From Cyclina sinensis (lineage: Eukaryota; Mollusca; Bivalvia; Venerida; Veneridae), in contig JAAONU010000009.1 in the NCBI GenBank assembly GCA_012932295.1, positions 3,546,197 to 3,610,196 of the forward strand: a stretch of 64,000 nucleotides of DNA, read 5' to 3'. How positions within the stretch are numbered: position 1 is the stretch's first letter; every line of letters begins with the position of its first letter. A program made the translations under genes and the position numbers. Shown here in pieces: positions 11,301 to 21,431 of this stretch. The notes beneath the pieces were generated by a model that ran no database searches, was not told the origin of the DNA, and worked only from the letters and a program-made list of their open reading frames with translations.

Positions 11301-14300
11301 AGGTTGGGCATCTGGCATGCACTTTAGGTTGGGCAGCTTGCATGCACTTCAGGTTGGGCATCATGCATGCACTTCAGTATGGGCAGTTTGCATTCACTTT
11401 AGGTTGGGCAGTTTGCATGCACTTCAGGTTGGGCAGCTTGCATGCACTTCAGGTTGGGCAGCTTGCATGCACTTCAGGTTGAGAAGCATGCATGCACTTC
11501 AGGTTGGGCAGCTTGCATGCACTTCAGGTTGGGCAGCTTGTATGCACTTCAGGTTGGGCATCATGCATGCACTTCAGGTTGGGCAGCTTGCATGCACTTC
11601 AGGTTGGGCAGCATGCATGCACTTCAGGTTGGGCAGCTTGGATGCACTTCAGGTTGGGCAGCTTGCATGCACTTCAGGTTGGGCAGCATGCATGCACTTC
11701 AGGTTGGGCAGCATGCATGCATTTCAGGTTGGGCAGCTTGCATACACTTCAGGTAGGGCAGCATGCATGCACTTTAGGTTGGGCAGCATACATGCACTTC
11801 CGGTTTGGCAGCTTGTGTGCACTTCAGGTTGGGCAGCTTGCATGCACTTCAGGTTGGGCAGCATGCATACAATTCAGGTTGGGCAGCATGCATGTACTTC
11901 AGGTTGGGCAGCTTGCATGCACTTCAGGTTGGGCAGCTTGCATACACTTCAGGTTGGGCAGCATGCATGCACTTTAAGTTGGGCAGCTTGCATGCACTTC
12001 AGGTTGGGCAGCATGCATGTACTTCAGGTTGGGCAGCTTGCATGCACTTCAGGTTGAGAAGCATGCATGCACTTCAGGTTGGGCAGCTTGCATGCACTTC
12101 AGGTTGGGCAGCTTGTATGCACTTCAGGTTGGGCATCATGCATGCACTTCAGGTTGGGCAGCTTGCATGCACTTCAGGTTGGGCAGCATGCATGCACTTC
12201 AGGTTGGGCAGCTTGGATGCACTTCAGGTTGGGCAGCTTGCATGCACTTCAGGTTGGGCAGCATGCACTTCAGGTTGGGCAGCATGCATGCATTTCAGGT
12301 TGGGCAGCTTGCATGCACTTCAGGTTGGGCAGCATGCATGTACTTCAGGTTAGGCAGCTTGCATGCACTTCAGGTTGGGCAGCTTGCATGCACTTCAGGT
12401 AGGGCATCATGCATGCACTTTAAGTTGGGCAGCTTGCATGCACTTCAGGTTGGGCAGCATGCATGTATTTCAGGTTGGGCAGCTTGTATGCACTTCAGGT
12501 TGGGCAGCTTGCATACACTTCAGGTTGGGCAGGTTGTGTGCTGATCAGCACTGATGTTCACACCACTTCATTTATCATCATACTGTACATATTTACCGTT
12601 TAGTATTGTCTGCATTGTTTGTCGATATTAGTGCCATATATATTTTCCAGTGTGGTTTTCATCTGTTGGACTTGGTTGACAACGCTACTGGTGGTTTCCC
12701 ACTGCTGTTTGTTGGATTCTTTGAAGTTATTGCGATCATCTATATCTACGGTAAGTTATGTGTTTTTCTGATGCTCTTTACCTCCAAGATCATGAACACA
12801 TAATTATTCCGATTTAAAAAGATGTTTTGACCCAACATAAATTTTGAGATTTACTTTTTGAGAGAACAGTTGTTGGATGTCTTTAGGTAACAATTGCTTA
12901 ACACTAAATTATTTCAAATATTTTTCTTTCGTTTTGGTTCTTTTATCACTTTGGTAGCGGATTTGCTCGTGGGGGGAATGAATTTTAATGAATTACCAGT
13001 CTTTATGAATGATCAATGCAGTCGGGAACTATCGGTTATGCAGGACTCCGGACAAACCTCTTGTTAGACTTATCCAAATATCAGTAGTGCATCGTAGCTT
13101 TCATAGTTGGAAAACATTGAAGTTAGACATCAGATGGCATGAAATTCATTAGATAATGAGGGCGAATTTGTTATTTTTGTAGGATTTTTCCGGTTCAAGA
13201 AAGACATATTAATGATGCTCGGTGATACACCCCTATTAAGAGCCTGCACAAACTATTCATTCTTCTACTTTGGTCCAATGTGGGCTTTCATTACACCTTT
13301 ATGCCTTCTGGTGAGTATAAAAAATATTGCAGATTAACTTTTCTAAGCAAGTGTTACTTGACGTATAAGAATACAATCACCGCTTAGTAATCTTTACGTA
13401 AACTGTTTGCTTAAACCTTTAACTTTCATCTTTGCTGTTGAATAAAATAGAAAATCCTACAGTACATGGGATGTGGAAAACTCACCTCCTTGTGGTATTA
13501 ACTCGACAAATGTTTCTGTGTTTTTGCCTTTGAGAATTCAAAAATGTTGATATGTCGGTGCAAATAATGTCTTTCAATTTGATAAGTCATGCAAACTTAC
13601 TTTAGAGGACACTTTCTTCGAAATTTTATAGCAAATATGTCTATTTATCTGACATGTTCTGAACTTTCTTGATCTATTCACAGGCTGTTATCGTATTCAA
13701 AGCGATTCAGTATGAGACAAAGCATCACGAAGACCCAGTAGTTTTTCCAAAGTGGGCAGATGCCGTCTGGTGGCTCATTGTTTTGGCGCCAATTGTTTGT
13801 ATTCCGTTCTGGTTCATTAGTTACTTCTGTTACAAGGGCGGTGCGCGTGTATTGATTGAAACTAACACTCCAAAACCAATCTGGGGACCATCTTTGAAAG
13901 AAAACCGAACAGGGGACTATGAAGATATCGCAATGACAGAGACGGGGCTTCCCAGTTACAGTAAGATGTACCAGATATTTAGAATCTATATCTTACAAAC
14001 GCTTAAACAGCTTTTGTATTCATAAGAGTAAAAGTCTCAAATGCCTACAGGTTAAAGAGTTTCCGAGTACATATAATATTACTGCTGACCTTCATGTTGA
14101 AGGCAAGATCATGTACATGAACAGATTAAATTTATAAAGAAACTTTTAGGTTATATCAATTTATATCCCCTAATAAATACTTTTCTCAGAATTTGTTGAA
14201 GGTCATTTTTATCTGTTTATAGTAAAACAGGTCATTTTGAAGTCTTTCATTGTTTAGTGCCAATGGTGAATCTATATTTATGTTCGCAAATACACGTCCG

Positions 14301-15696
14301 TTTGAAATTATGTGCAAGCTATAATGGAAAACCAAAGTATTGTACTTTTTTTAAACAGATCAGTTTCAGTTTTAGTTATTTAACAGACACTTTTGATTAA
14401 CATAAAAATATATCCTCGCGGGCACAACAGTAGGTTTAACAGGCACATTTGATTAACAGAAAAAAATATCCTCGTAGGCACAACAGTAGTTTTAACAGGC
14501 ACATTTCATTAACAGAAAAACATATCCTCGCGGGCACAACAGTAGGTTTACCAGACACATTTCATTAACAGAAAAACATATCCTCGTGGGCACAACTGTA
14601 ATTTTAACAGGCACATTTCATTAACAGAAAAACATATCCTCGTGGGCACAACAGGTTTAACAAGCACATTTCATTAACAGAAAAACATATCCTCGCGGGC
14701 ACAACAGTAGGTTTACCAGACACATTTCATTAACAGAAAAACATATCCTCGTGGGCACAACTGTAATTTTAACAGGCACATTTCATTAACAGAAAAACAT
14801 ATCCTCGTGGGCACAACAGGTTTAACAAGCACATTTCATTAACAGAAAAACATATCCTCGCGGGCACAACAGTAGGTTTACCAGACACATTTCATTAACA
14901 GAAAAACATATCCTCGCGGGCACAACAGTAGGTTTACCAGACACATTTCATTAACAGAAAAACATATCCTCGCGGGCACAACTGAAATTAGCAAAACTGT
15001 TTAGAGGAATAGACATTTGTATGGAAAATAAAATTATAATCAATGATAATGTTTTACGTGTATGCAATTATTGTAGGCTGCCATGTAATGAATTATTTAC
15101 TTTTTTTGAAACATAGTGATATCCAACTTGCCTAGAAAGATTAACACTGGCTAACGGTCATACGGCTGTTGGTTCAACTTGAAGATCTTTGGGGAAATAA
15201 CTCGTTATATTTCATGCGTTTTTTATCAGGTAATTTTGCTGATGGTTATATGGTCAGTAACGGGAAAACATTTCCAGTAGACAACGAAAAAATGAAAGAC
15301 ACCAATAGTGACTTTGGATACGTGTCTTCCGCAGGTAAATTCTTGAAAATAATTGTAATAATAATACATCGTCATCGTTATTTAAAAAAAAAGCTTTTCT
15401 ATGTATTTCGTTGTATCCATGGACTCAAGCCTAGCTCTGTTTTCTTGTATTATATTCAAAGCTCTGTGCTACGTGAAACAATTGTGCATTACCTTTCTCG
15501 AAAGTTTTTATGATAATTGATAATTAAAGTTGCAGATATTTTGTGGAAAAATTTAATCTTCGACTTCGCTGCACGTGCAATCTTCCCCTCCATTTTATGA
15601 ATTTCAAATGAATTACTTTCAGGAATCGAGGAAACAGACACAAAACTAGACACTGGTACATATGACAACAATGGATACGTAGGTGAAAAGTTCTGA
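2243..15696 (+). CDS. SLC6-family Na+/Cl--dependent transporter (glycine/neutral amino acid type), 3' ten exons
   Basis: Ten exons with GT-AG borders join in one frame to 432 codons and a TGA: 2243-2377, 2954-3057, 3430-3554, 6624-6736, 7209-7346, 12651-12750, 13183-13310, 13684-13960, 15230-15334, 15623-15696. The product should be a plasma-membrane symporter with the LeuT fold. What is present (partial numbering): end of TM5 (residues 1-20), EL3 with the family motif [11 protein letters not shown]6 with [11 protein letters not shown] and SYNN (46-75), TM7 with [10 protein letters not shown] (N89, and S93 at the chloride site), GPGLAF/AYPEAL of EL4, TM8 ending LGFSSE, TM9-TM12, and a cytoplasmic tail of roughly 95 residues from a WGP...ENRTGDY motif that recalls glycine transporters. 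Family members have about 600 or more residues, so the N-terminus and TM1-TM4 are missing and are presumed upstream of the window. The family call is firm; the substrate is inferred only. Confidence 0.9.
2450..2710. repeat. Short inverted-repeat element in SLC6 intron
   Basis: The left end carries GGGGCGGATCCAGG and the right end, inverted, CCTGGATCCGCTAGTGG, next to long G and C runs. A third, direct copy (CACTAGCAGATCCAGGGGC) sits inside at about 2517-2535. This looks like a MITE-type non-autonomous element. Boundaries are approximate. Confidence 0.6.
2954..3057 (+). CDS. SLC6 exon: TM6 substrate/ion-binding helix
   Basis: Begins [10 protein letters not shown]. It carries the unwound TM6 region SLSACSGGL and then the SYNN signature. 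The donor CTCAG/gtatat leaves two bases, completed by the first base of the next exon to an Arg codon. Confidence 0.9.
3430..3554 (+). CDS. SLC6 exon: TM7 and start of EL4
   Basis: Reads [18 protein letters not shown] and on to VSVADVAAG. The TM7 Asn and Ser (N89, S93 of the partial product) match the positions that bind chloride in animal SLC6 transporters. The donor is GGAG/gtatga, with one base carried over. Confidence 0.9.
3555..4080 (+). other. SLC6 intron, unique AT-rich part
   Basis: Intronic sequence with no gene. The stretch to about 4080 is AT-rich and shows no repeat I can name. Confidence 0.6.
4080..5320. repeat. Modular repeat with GTGACCTTGACCTTTGAC cores
   Basis: Modules of roughly 80-85 bp alternate. 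Each has a 'GTCACTGTGACCTTGACC' type core, a 'caatcat..gaagttt' link and a 'gtcaagttacagagcggaaatg' link. The unit ends at a run of ACGGACGG at 5284-5306. The same family in inverse orientation lies at 34.4-36.5 kb. It lies in the intron 3555-6623. Confidence 0.75.
5520..5935. repeat. Diverged interspersed repeat with GTCTGTCCGTCC run
   Basis: A GTCTGTCCGTC run at 5562-5590 is followed by two related modules containing 'aaccaggtcgctacc' (about 5680 and 5840) and 'ttaaaggtcat'. This resembles the other GTCC-headed families in the window, but no clear stem-loop head is seen. Confidence 0.55.
6195..6335. repeat. Three copies of a 42-43 bp direct repeat
   Basis: 'GACACGTGTGGAGTTT' recurs at about 6216, 6258 and 6301, each preceded by 'aacgagaaaa'. 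The E-box-like CACGTG is kept in copies 1 and 3 and is CATGTG in copy 2. The array is intronic, so a coding role is unlikely. Confidence 0.7.
6624..6736 (+). CDS. SLC6 exon: EL4 and TM8
   Basis: Completes the GGPGLAF motif, then [28 protein letters not shown]. The acceptor is cgcttttacag and the donor is GAG/gtttgt. The TM8 sodium-site stretch reads GFSS where many animal SLC6 proteins have GLDS or GLDT. Confidence 0.9.
6737..7208 (+). other. SLC6 intron, no feature seen
   Basis: AT-rich intron sequence between the TM8 and TM9 exons. No repeat or secondary gene is seen. Confidence 0.6.
7209..7346 (+). CDS. SLC6 exon: IL4 and TM9
   Basis: 46 codons in phase 0: [16 protein letters not shown], then a basic linker and the TM9 helix ending LGLPMVTG. 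The VET...DDFP segment matches the region that follows TM8 in glycine/amino acid SLC6 members. The donor ACTGGG/gtaagt is consensus. Confidence 0.9.
7640..10945. repeat. 25-bp minisatellite array, mostly 50-bp dimers
   Basis: About 130 monomers of 25 bp, usually as dimers. One half reads close to AGCAGCTGGTCAACACTTTA, the other close to 'agcagtttgtcaatacttta'. Sub-blocks have their own variants: 'tatatatggtag' near 8155-8465, 'ctttttgtcaa' near 8905-9170, and 'gttcgtcagctgg' near 10180-10440. The right end (10600-10945) is diverged and grades into the next array. It fills much of SLC6 intron 7347-12650. Frames are open only locally. Confidence 0.93.
10955..12545. repeat. 25-bp minisatellite array, CATGCACTTCAGGTTGGGCA type
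   Basis: About 63 nearly homogeneous monomers of 25 bp with core CATGCACTTCAGGTTGGGC. Common variants are gcatgcatgc for gcttgcatgc, and atttc or acttta for acttc. Because 25 is not a multiple of 3 and the unit lacks stops, long open frames with a 75-bp superperiod appear in it; they are not genes. It lies in the SLC6 intron, ending about 100 bp before the TM10 exon. Confidence 0.94.
12651..12750 (+). CDS. SLC6 exon: TM10
   Basis: Reads [19 protein letters not shown] and continues to IIYIYG. It corresponds to the GGMYVFQLFD and WVYG region of the family. The acceptor is tatattttccag and the donor is TACG/gtaagt. Confidence 0.9.
12751..13182 (+). other. SLC6 intron, no feature seen
   Basis: Unique intron sequence between the TM10 and TM11 exons. 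No repeat is seen. Confidence 0.6.
13183..13310 (+). CDS. SLC6 exon: IL5 and TM11
   Basis: Begins with the split Gly codon and [16 protein letters not shown], then [18 protein letters not shown]. Acceptor gttatttttgtag, donor CTG/gtgagt. Confidence 0.9.
13311..13683 (+). other. SLC6 intron, no feature seen
   Basis: Unique AT-rich intron sequence. Nothing else is recognised. Confidence 0.6.
13684..13960 (+). CDS. SLC6 exon: end of TM11, TM12, start of C-tail
   Basis: The largest exon, 92 codons and one base. After [13 protein letters not shown] come [20 protein letters not shown] (TM12), then TPKPIWGP and [14 protein letters not shown]. The tail motif resembles the WGP...HR-G-RY stretch of glycine transporters. 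The donor is TACA/gtaaga. Confidence 0.9.
14378..14984. repeat. 56-bp tandem array in SLC6 intron
   Basis: About 11 units with core CATTAACAGAAAAACATATC followed by CTCG(C/T)GGGCACAAC. Linkers vary as 'agtaggtttaccagacac', 'tgtaattttaacaggcac' and the shorter 'aggtttaacaagcac'. The three linker types recur in the same order near 14540-14690 and 14710-14870, which shows a three-unit higher-order repeat. Confidence 0.92.
15230..15334 (+). CDS. SLC6 exon: cytoplasmic tail
   Basis: Joins in phase as [18 protein letters not shown] and ends FGYVSSAG. Acceptor ttttttatcag, donor GCAG/gtaaat. The tail is not conserved in the family, so support comes from splice signals and reading frame. Confidence 0.75.
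15623..15696 (+). CDS. SLC6 terminal coding exon
   Basis: Acceptor aattactttcag; reads [18 protein letters not shown] and stops at TGA 15694-15696. A poly(A) signal follows 41 bp on, which supports this as the gene end. The ending GYVGEKF is not a classical type I PDZ ligand, though a hydrophobic terminus could still bind a PDZ-like domain. Confidence 0.75.
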
Positions 15697-15736
15697 ACAA
15701 GAAAAGGTCATGACAAGGGTGTACAAACATACGAAG

Positions 15737-15742
15737 AATAAA
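15737..15742 (+). promoter_or_regulatory. Poly(A) signal AATAAA of the SLC6 gene
   Basis: A canonical AATAAA 41 bp after the TGA, with a second AATAAA about 10 bp further on. It suggests a very short 3' UTR. Confidence 0.55.
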
Positions 15743-15759
15743 ATCAGATAATAAATTAT

Positions 15760-17100
15760 CCGTTAAATATCCAAGAGAAAAAAGTTGTACTTGTAAAACG
15801 TAAGCGAAATTTTCTAGGATAATTTATCAATTCTATGTAAGAAGAAAATTTAAATGATCAGCATCTCAATTGAGTGTTTCATTGTTTCAAAATATAAGTT
15901 GTTATGCACCTAATGGTTGTCTTTAAGTCTTTCAGTTTTTAACATAATACATGTCTGATCATAAATTTAGAAATAAAAGTGCTTTCAGAGTCTGGATTTG
16001 AACGATTTGATAATCTTAATGTTTTACATTGCTTCATGTTAAGTGTGAGGATAAGCAATAGATTAATTATATGGTCAGCGACATATATTTTTGTGTCAGT
16101 GCCAAAGTCACGTGACCAGAAACAAATGTACCGATTGTCCTCAGTTGTGTATAGGTGTGACTGTTTCAATACAGGAAACGTGTTTATCGATATATATTTA
16201 AGCAGATTGTTGTTGTAAAGAAATAAGCACATTAGCTGTCAGGAATAGGATTTTCATTACAAATAAATCACACTACTTTTTTCTACTTATTTTATATTTC
16301 GTTATAACAATTTTATAGTTATCACTAAACCCTCATCGCATTGCTTATGAAAGAAAGACAACTATATCAATTACACATGTTTTTATAATGTTTCCAGCCT
16401 ACAGTTTCCCTTCCGTGGGACTCTTCTAGAATATAAAAGCTTTTATTCTCTTTTTCTACCTACAACTATGGCAGTACTGTACTTGAGTCCAATATTCATT
16501 TACTGTTCGTATAAAAAGATTAAATGTTATACAAAAGTTAGCTTCATGTCTTATGGCAAGACTTTTCTTCTTTTTTCTTCTTCCATTACAGTACAGACTT
16601 CATCTGGAATATCCTCGTACTGACTATTTTAACGATGTTAGTTCAAGTTTAAAAAGTACATGTCATGATAAAAAAATGTTAAAAAGTAGAGGGCATATAT
16701 GAATCAAAATGTGCATTGATTTTTGTAACAAGCTTTCAATTTTCTCCATATATACTGTAATCTCTATGTTGATGTGTAGAATGATGAAATGAATAAAAGT
16801 TGGAAACAGTGTAGACTTTTTTCGTTTTTAAGGACTTCAGTGCCCTGAATAGCGATTCCAAACACAGTATATGAACTAAAGTTTCGAATTTTTGACTCTT
16901 GTTCATCGGAGGAAAATAAAGGCAAACCACTTCCCTTATCGGGATAGTATGCCAAATCTCTGTAAAGTGCGCCATTTGTTTTTATATTAATTGTATTACT
17001 TTTGTTTTGTTTTTTTTCAATTGTTATCTAAACCTCTGGCAAATACATTCTTACGAACAAGGAAGTCCGTAACAGAGAGATGCATTGCATCTTAGAATAC
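15760..17100. other. Intergenic, no feature seen
   Basis: AT-rich unique sequence. Open frames here are short and show no protein-like pattern. Confidence 0.5.
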
Positions 17101-17104
17101 AAAA

Positions 17105-17172
17105 CCCAGAGTGGAATTTGAACTCCGATATTAGCGCATCGAAGGCTGACACTCTAACCACTGAGCCAAAGA
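17105..17172 (-). repeat. tRNA-derived sequence (SINE head or tRNA pseudogene)
   Basis: On the minus strand, TGGCTCAGTGGTTAGAGTG matches a pol III A box and D-arm, and GAGTTCAAATTCC matches a B box and T-arm at about tRNA spacing. The acceptor stem does not close well, so it is not called an intact tRNA. Confidence 0.55.
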
Positions 17173-18090
17173 ATCGATTCCCTGACGCATTTGTCATAGG
17201 TTGTATTTATACAATTATAGAAAGGTATACACTAGACCGTAACAACATGTACCTTTCAACAAGAATTGCAACTAGCAGTACGTTGGACAAACTAAGCAAC
17301 GTTTCTCAACGTTTGAATAGCCATAGATTTGATATCAATAATTTCAAATCACCTGAATATGCTACTAAGGTTGCTATCATTTCAACAGTGACAATCATAT
17401 CAAAGACAATTTTTCATGTATGCCGACAGACGTTGCTGTAGAAGACATGGAGGGGTTGTTGAAAGAGACATTTTGGATACACAAACTAAAAACGTAAACA
17501 CCCAACGGACGTGATGCCAGTGTGTTATACGATTAATAATTTAGACATCTGACTATCTGTTTTCAATATTTGCCATCTTGCCGTGTATGTTAAACTGGTC
17601 ACATGTTTTATTAATGTAATGCTGATAGATCTTGTTTGATTTATTACATAATAAAGTTTCTTCTTCTAATGACGTCTTTTGATAAATATCACGTTTGTTT
17701 CTAACAGCAGATGACATCATTAACCAGAATCGATTTCAATGTACGCATTTTTTTGAAATAGAACATTAGGAACAATGCATATTTAGTTCCGAGCACTTCA
17801 TTTAATGTACATATTTAGTTATTCGTTTATTTCTACTGGTATATGTGTTATCTAGAGGTATTGTATTCAATTGATTCAGCTCACATAAGCTCCAGGAACG
17901 ATTAAGGGACATAAAATTCTAATTGTCATGGCAATTGGAAATTGTATAAAAGTATTCTAATTCAATACCGCAAAACGTCAAAGACAATATTTGGTATTAA
18001 ATTTTTCATGAAAGTCATTCATAAAATTTTTAAAATCATGACGTCAAATTAGCCCAACCTCAGTGATCACTTTAAACATAAACTTACAAA
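17173..18090. other. Intergenic, no feature seen
   Basis: No gene or repeat is recognised. A 118-codon plus-strand opening overlaps the tRNA-like relic and looks fortuitous. Confidence 0.5.
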
Positions 18091-19250
18091 GGGATTTTTT
18101 TTTTAATCTTCTTGTTTGAAACAATCAGGAATAGAACTAAGTGTTTAGTCTGTAATATTATCTAGAGGTCATCTACCAAGCTTCTTCACAGTATGACACT
18201 TGGCTTAGTATTTTCTCAAATTATAGACGTATATCATGAATATTTAGCACGAAACATCGTGCAGAGGTCCCGCACAATCACTGTTCAATCTATAACCATT
18301 TTGGACAGCAGAAGCCCACTCTACGTAACTCAAATGTTTTAAATGATAAAATATATAAACTTTATAAAAACTTTTAGCCTGAAACTGTGAGATCTAGAGC
18401 TTAGATAGTTTGCACGTGACATTTCAGTGGTCTTGTACAATGATTTGTTCATAAAATGCCCCTTTAATAAATACTGGCAACGTTTCGGAAGTACATATTT
18501 TATTTACATTATAAAAGAAATAAACTTCTAACAAGGCTTTTTAACGATGCCCGTGGAGTCAATATTGGCATTGCCTTAAGAACAATCACATGTTTTACAT
18601 ACATTATAAAATAGACAAATCTTAACAAATATTCTTGTCTGGTACTGTAAGACTCGAGATGGGATCACTCACATGAAGCATTTTCCAGAGATCTGTACCA
18701 GTGTTGTTCAAAGTATGGATGTGAACATTTCATCCGCCCTGGAGTAACATACATAAATTATACCAAGAATATACTTAAAAATTTCTTGTCTGATACGGCA
18801 CGAAGTAGAGCTTAAATTTCTGGCCCAAATGACCATCTAGAGACCATCAACTAGGATTGTTAAAGGTCAAGGGCGAGTCACATGCTTTAGCTACTTTATA
18901 CAATGATTAAATACTTTAATATTTACTTATCTGAAACTGTAACAGCTATTAACATTTGCATCATTTTGTAGAATAATTTACACAGCTTATACAAAGATAG
19001 TTTGAAACTTGGCCATGGGTTCAGTACTGGCCACAGTCCGGATGTCGACATGTTATATATACATTATAGAAAGAAAAACTTCAGAAATCTTCCAGTCTGA
19101 AACTGTAAGGCATAGAGCCTATGTTTTTGACCTGAGATATCATGTAGATCCCCACTAAGTTTATGCGGTCTTTGTCTCTTAAGACAGGAAAGGTCCCACC
19201 GCCAAAGTCGCTTGTTTTACATACATTGTAGTTCTAGTAATAATGACAAT
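18090..19250. repeat. Decayed copies of the 'gcctggagcttagatattt' repeat family
   Basis: Modules of roughly 150-200 bp contain 'tctgaaactgtaag', 'agagcttaga', 'tttgcac..gac' and 'acatgttttacatacatta'. They are diverged relatives of the modules at 38.4-42.3 kb, in the same orientation. Confidence 0.5.
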
Positions 19251-19445
19251 TTGTAGGAATTCTTTAACTTACCCTCCAGACAGCATCAGCCACTTCCGTC
19301 AGATAGAAAGGGGAGTAAATGTAGCACATAACTATAACTGTTCATTACAGAATTAAAAAAACCGATTTGATGTACAGTAGGAACTCAGCGGTAGATGTAT
19401 TTGACTTATAAAGGCAAAGCTTTGATTTTCCTTTTTGTATATAGA

Positions 19446-19787
19446 CTACTGAATTTTAAGATAAACAACATATTCTTTTGGTCTTAGTGATAACGCATCT
19501 ATACTGATAGAGATAGTTTGTTCAGACCGCTTTGGTGTTGTTCTCAACCAACTTCCTGATAAAAGATTGGCAACCAACCATAACCTGTAGGCAGCCTCTA
19601 ACGATGAACACCAGTCGTGTACAGTTCTTTGCGCAGGAATGATGGTTGCGGCGTTAAAATCTATATAAACCTTACCAATCATATCTATATATCTATATAT
19701 ACATATATAGTACTTAGCTGATGCAATATATATTGTAACATGCAGTCTACATGTGCTCTGCAGTATAAGTTCTTCAAAAATGATCAA
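19446..19787 (-). other. Orphan 113-codon open frame, unknown
   Basis: The minus-strand frame has a balanced composition in its middle (HDWCSSLEAAYRLWLVANLL), unlike its AT-rich surroundings. No partner exons or splice sites are obvious. It may be a fragment of an unrecognised transposable element. Confidence 0.2.
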
Positions 19788-19789
19788 GA

Positions 19790-21328
19790 ACTCAGTGCTG
19801 CACTTATTCCATTCAGAAGTTTATAGTTCAGAACATTTCTTGAGTCTGCTTCCTATAGAAAAATTACTTTGTGATGGCTGCATGCGTGTGTGTACCATGC
19901 AAAAAATAAAATCCTTTGAAAACAAAGAAATTACTTTATATAAAATCATGCATCATTAATCACTTTCTAATAAGTAAGTGATAAATAACATTTAATTAAA
20001 TGGACAGCAGAAATATGAAACGGAACGCAGTTAATAAAGACAAACAAAATATGACATTATAGCTACATATATCTTCAAAGAGAAGAATAACAATATTCTT
20101 TAAGGGTATAGAATGCTTCAGGTAATAACAGTATATATTAATACAGCAGTACTTAGAATGTTCATCTTTAATTAAATTCAAGTTTCATCTTGTTTAACAA
20201 AGAGTTAAGTCACACAACTGTCCAATGGAACATCACTAGTAAATTTGAATCAAAAACCAGAATTGTATGTGAAATCTAAATCATTACCGAGAGAGCGTGT
20301 TCAGGAAAGTTCAAAAACAAAAAGTTTTGAATTGAGACGAAAAGTCAGATTCGCTTATAACATATTTTTGCAAGTTAATCTGCTCTTTAATAACGATTAG
20401 ACACTTTAAACACTAGTTGAATTATCTACACAGATATCTTTATAAAACTGTCATAAAAGTACTAACGTTAAGTGCAGCCTTGGGTTTCTTCAACAAATCA
20501 ACCACGCACATGTTGTAACTAAGAAATCGTTAAAGCTTTGTCATTAATATATTTCGCGTATACCAGTTCAATGTCGTTATTATGATGAAATACAATATTT
20601 ACTTCACGGATATTGTCGATTTGATATTGATTTTATCGCACTGAATCAGTGAAGGAAATAAAACGCGAGTATACATGTACACCTTACATGTATACAGTGT
20701 ACGGATTCTATTTTATAACGCCAAGTGGTGAACTGTAAATTAATTATCGCCAGATACGGTGGACAAGGACTAACTAGAAGTAAGAGATACAGCTTAAAGA
20801 CATTAAAGGTAACACTAGCTTAAGCACAAACAAGATAACGGTTCGCTGAATCCACAACCGTTGTTGTTTTGTTCTTTTTCTTTCACGTCTTTCTTTTTGC
20901 TATTTTCTTTTTGCTATTTTCTTGGATCATTTCGCTTTACATGTATTTTTCACGGTCACTCATCTTCGAACTCTTTAATACTTCATTAATAGAAGGGAGT
21001 TAACCGCTTTATGGAATTTGTGTTATTCGAACTTCATTATAAATCTGTGTCTTGACTGAACTCAATTTGAGTGTTTTTGTCACAGAGTATAAAGATGCTG
21101 TAACTTAGTAAGCGGAGCTATTCCTTCCTAGTTCATTAACATAAACCAAAACGTTATTATTTCATCTTCAACGTTCAATTTGTAAGGTTTTCATATTTTC
21201 ATATAAAAGTGTGAAATGTCACAAAAGAGAAGATATTTAAGATGAGACATTAATGACGTGATGGCTTTATCTACTGTATATGACTATGTATTCATATGAT
21301 ACGTTTTTCTTCAAAAATATTTTCTTAA
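19790..21328. other. Intergenic, no feature seen
   Basis: AT-rich unique sequence. No gene, RNA or repeat is recognised. Confidence 0.5.
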
Positions 21329-21431
21329 AGACGTTAAGAAGGCAGTTGACTAGGACAAACGACAATTTTTGTCCCAGGCGAAGCCGAGGAAAAAATGTTG
21401 TTTGTCCGAGCAAACCGCATTCTTAACGTCT
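21329..21431. repeat. 103-bp foldback element
   Basis: AGACGTTAAGAA at 21329-21340 pairs with TTCTTAACGTCT at 21420-21431. The match continues inward (GGACAAACGACAA against the inverse of TTGTTTGTCC), giving arms of nearly 40 bp around a loop of about 25 bp. The arms are imperfect. It is typical of a small MITE or foldback element. Confidence 0.7.

Noticed and set aside
11017..12057. 346-codon open frame with [15 protein letters not shown] repeats
   Set aside because: It arises from a stop-free 25-bp satellite; the other frames are open too, with the same 75-bp superperiod, and the array lies inside an SLC6 intron.
16560..16640. Polypyrimidine tract and AG that could begin another SLC6 3' exon
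   Set aside because: The SLC6 frame already stops at 15694-15696 with a poly(A) signal close by, and the following sequence stops quickly.
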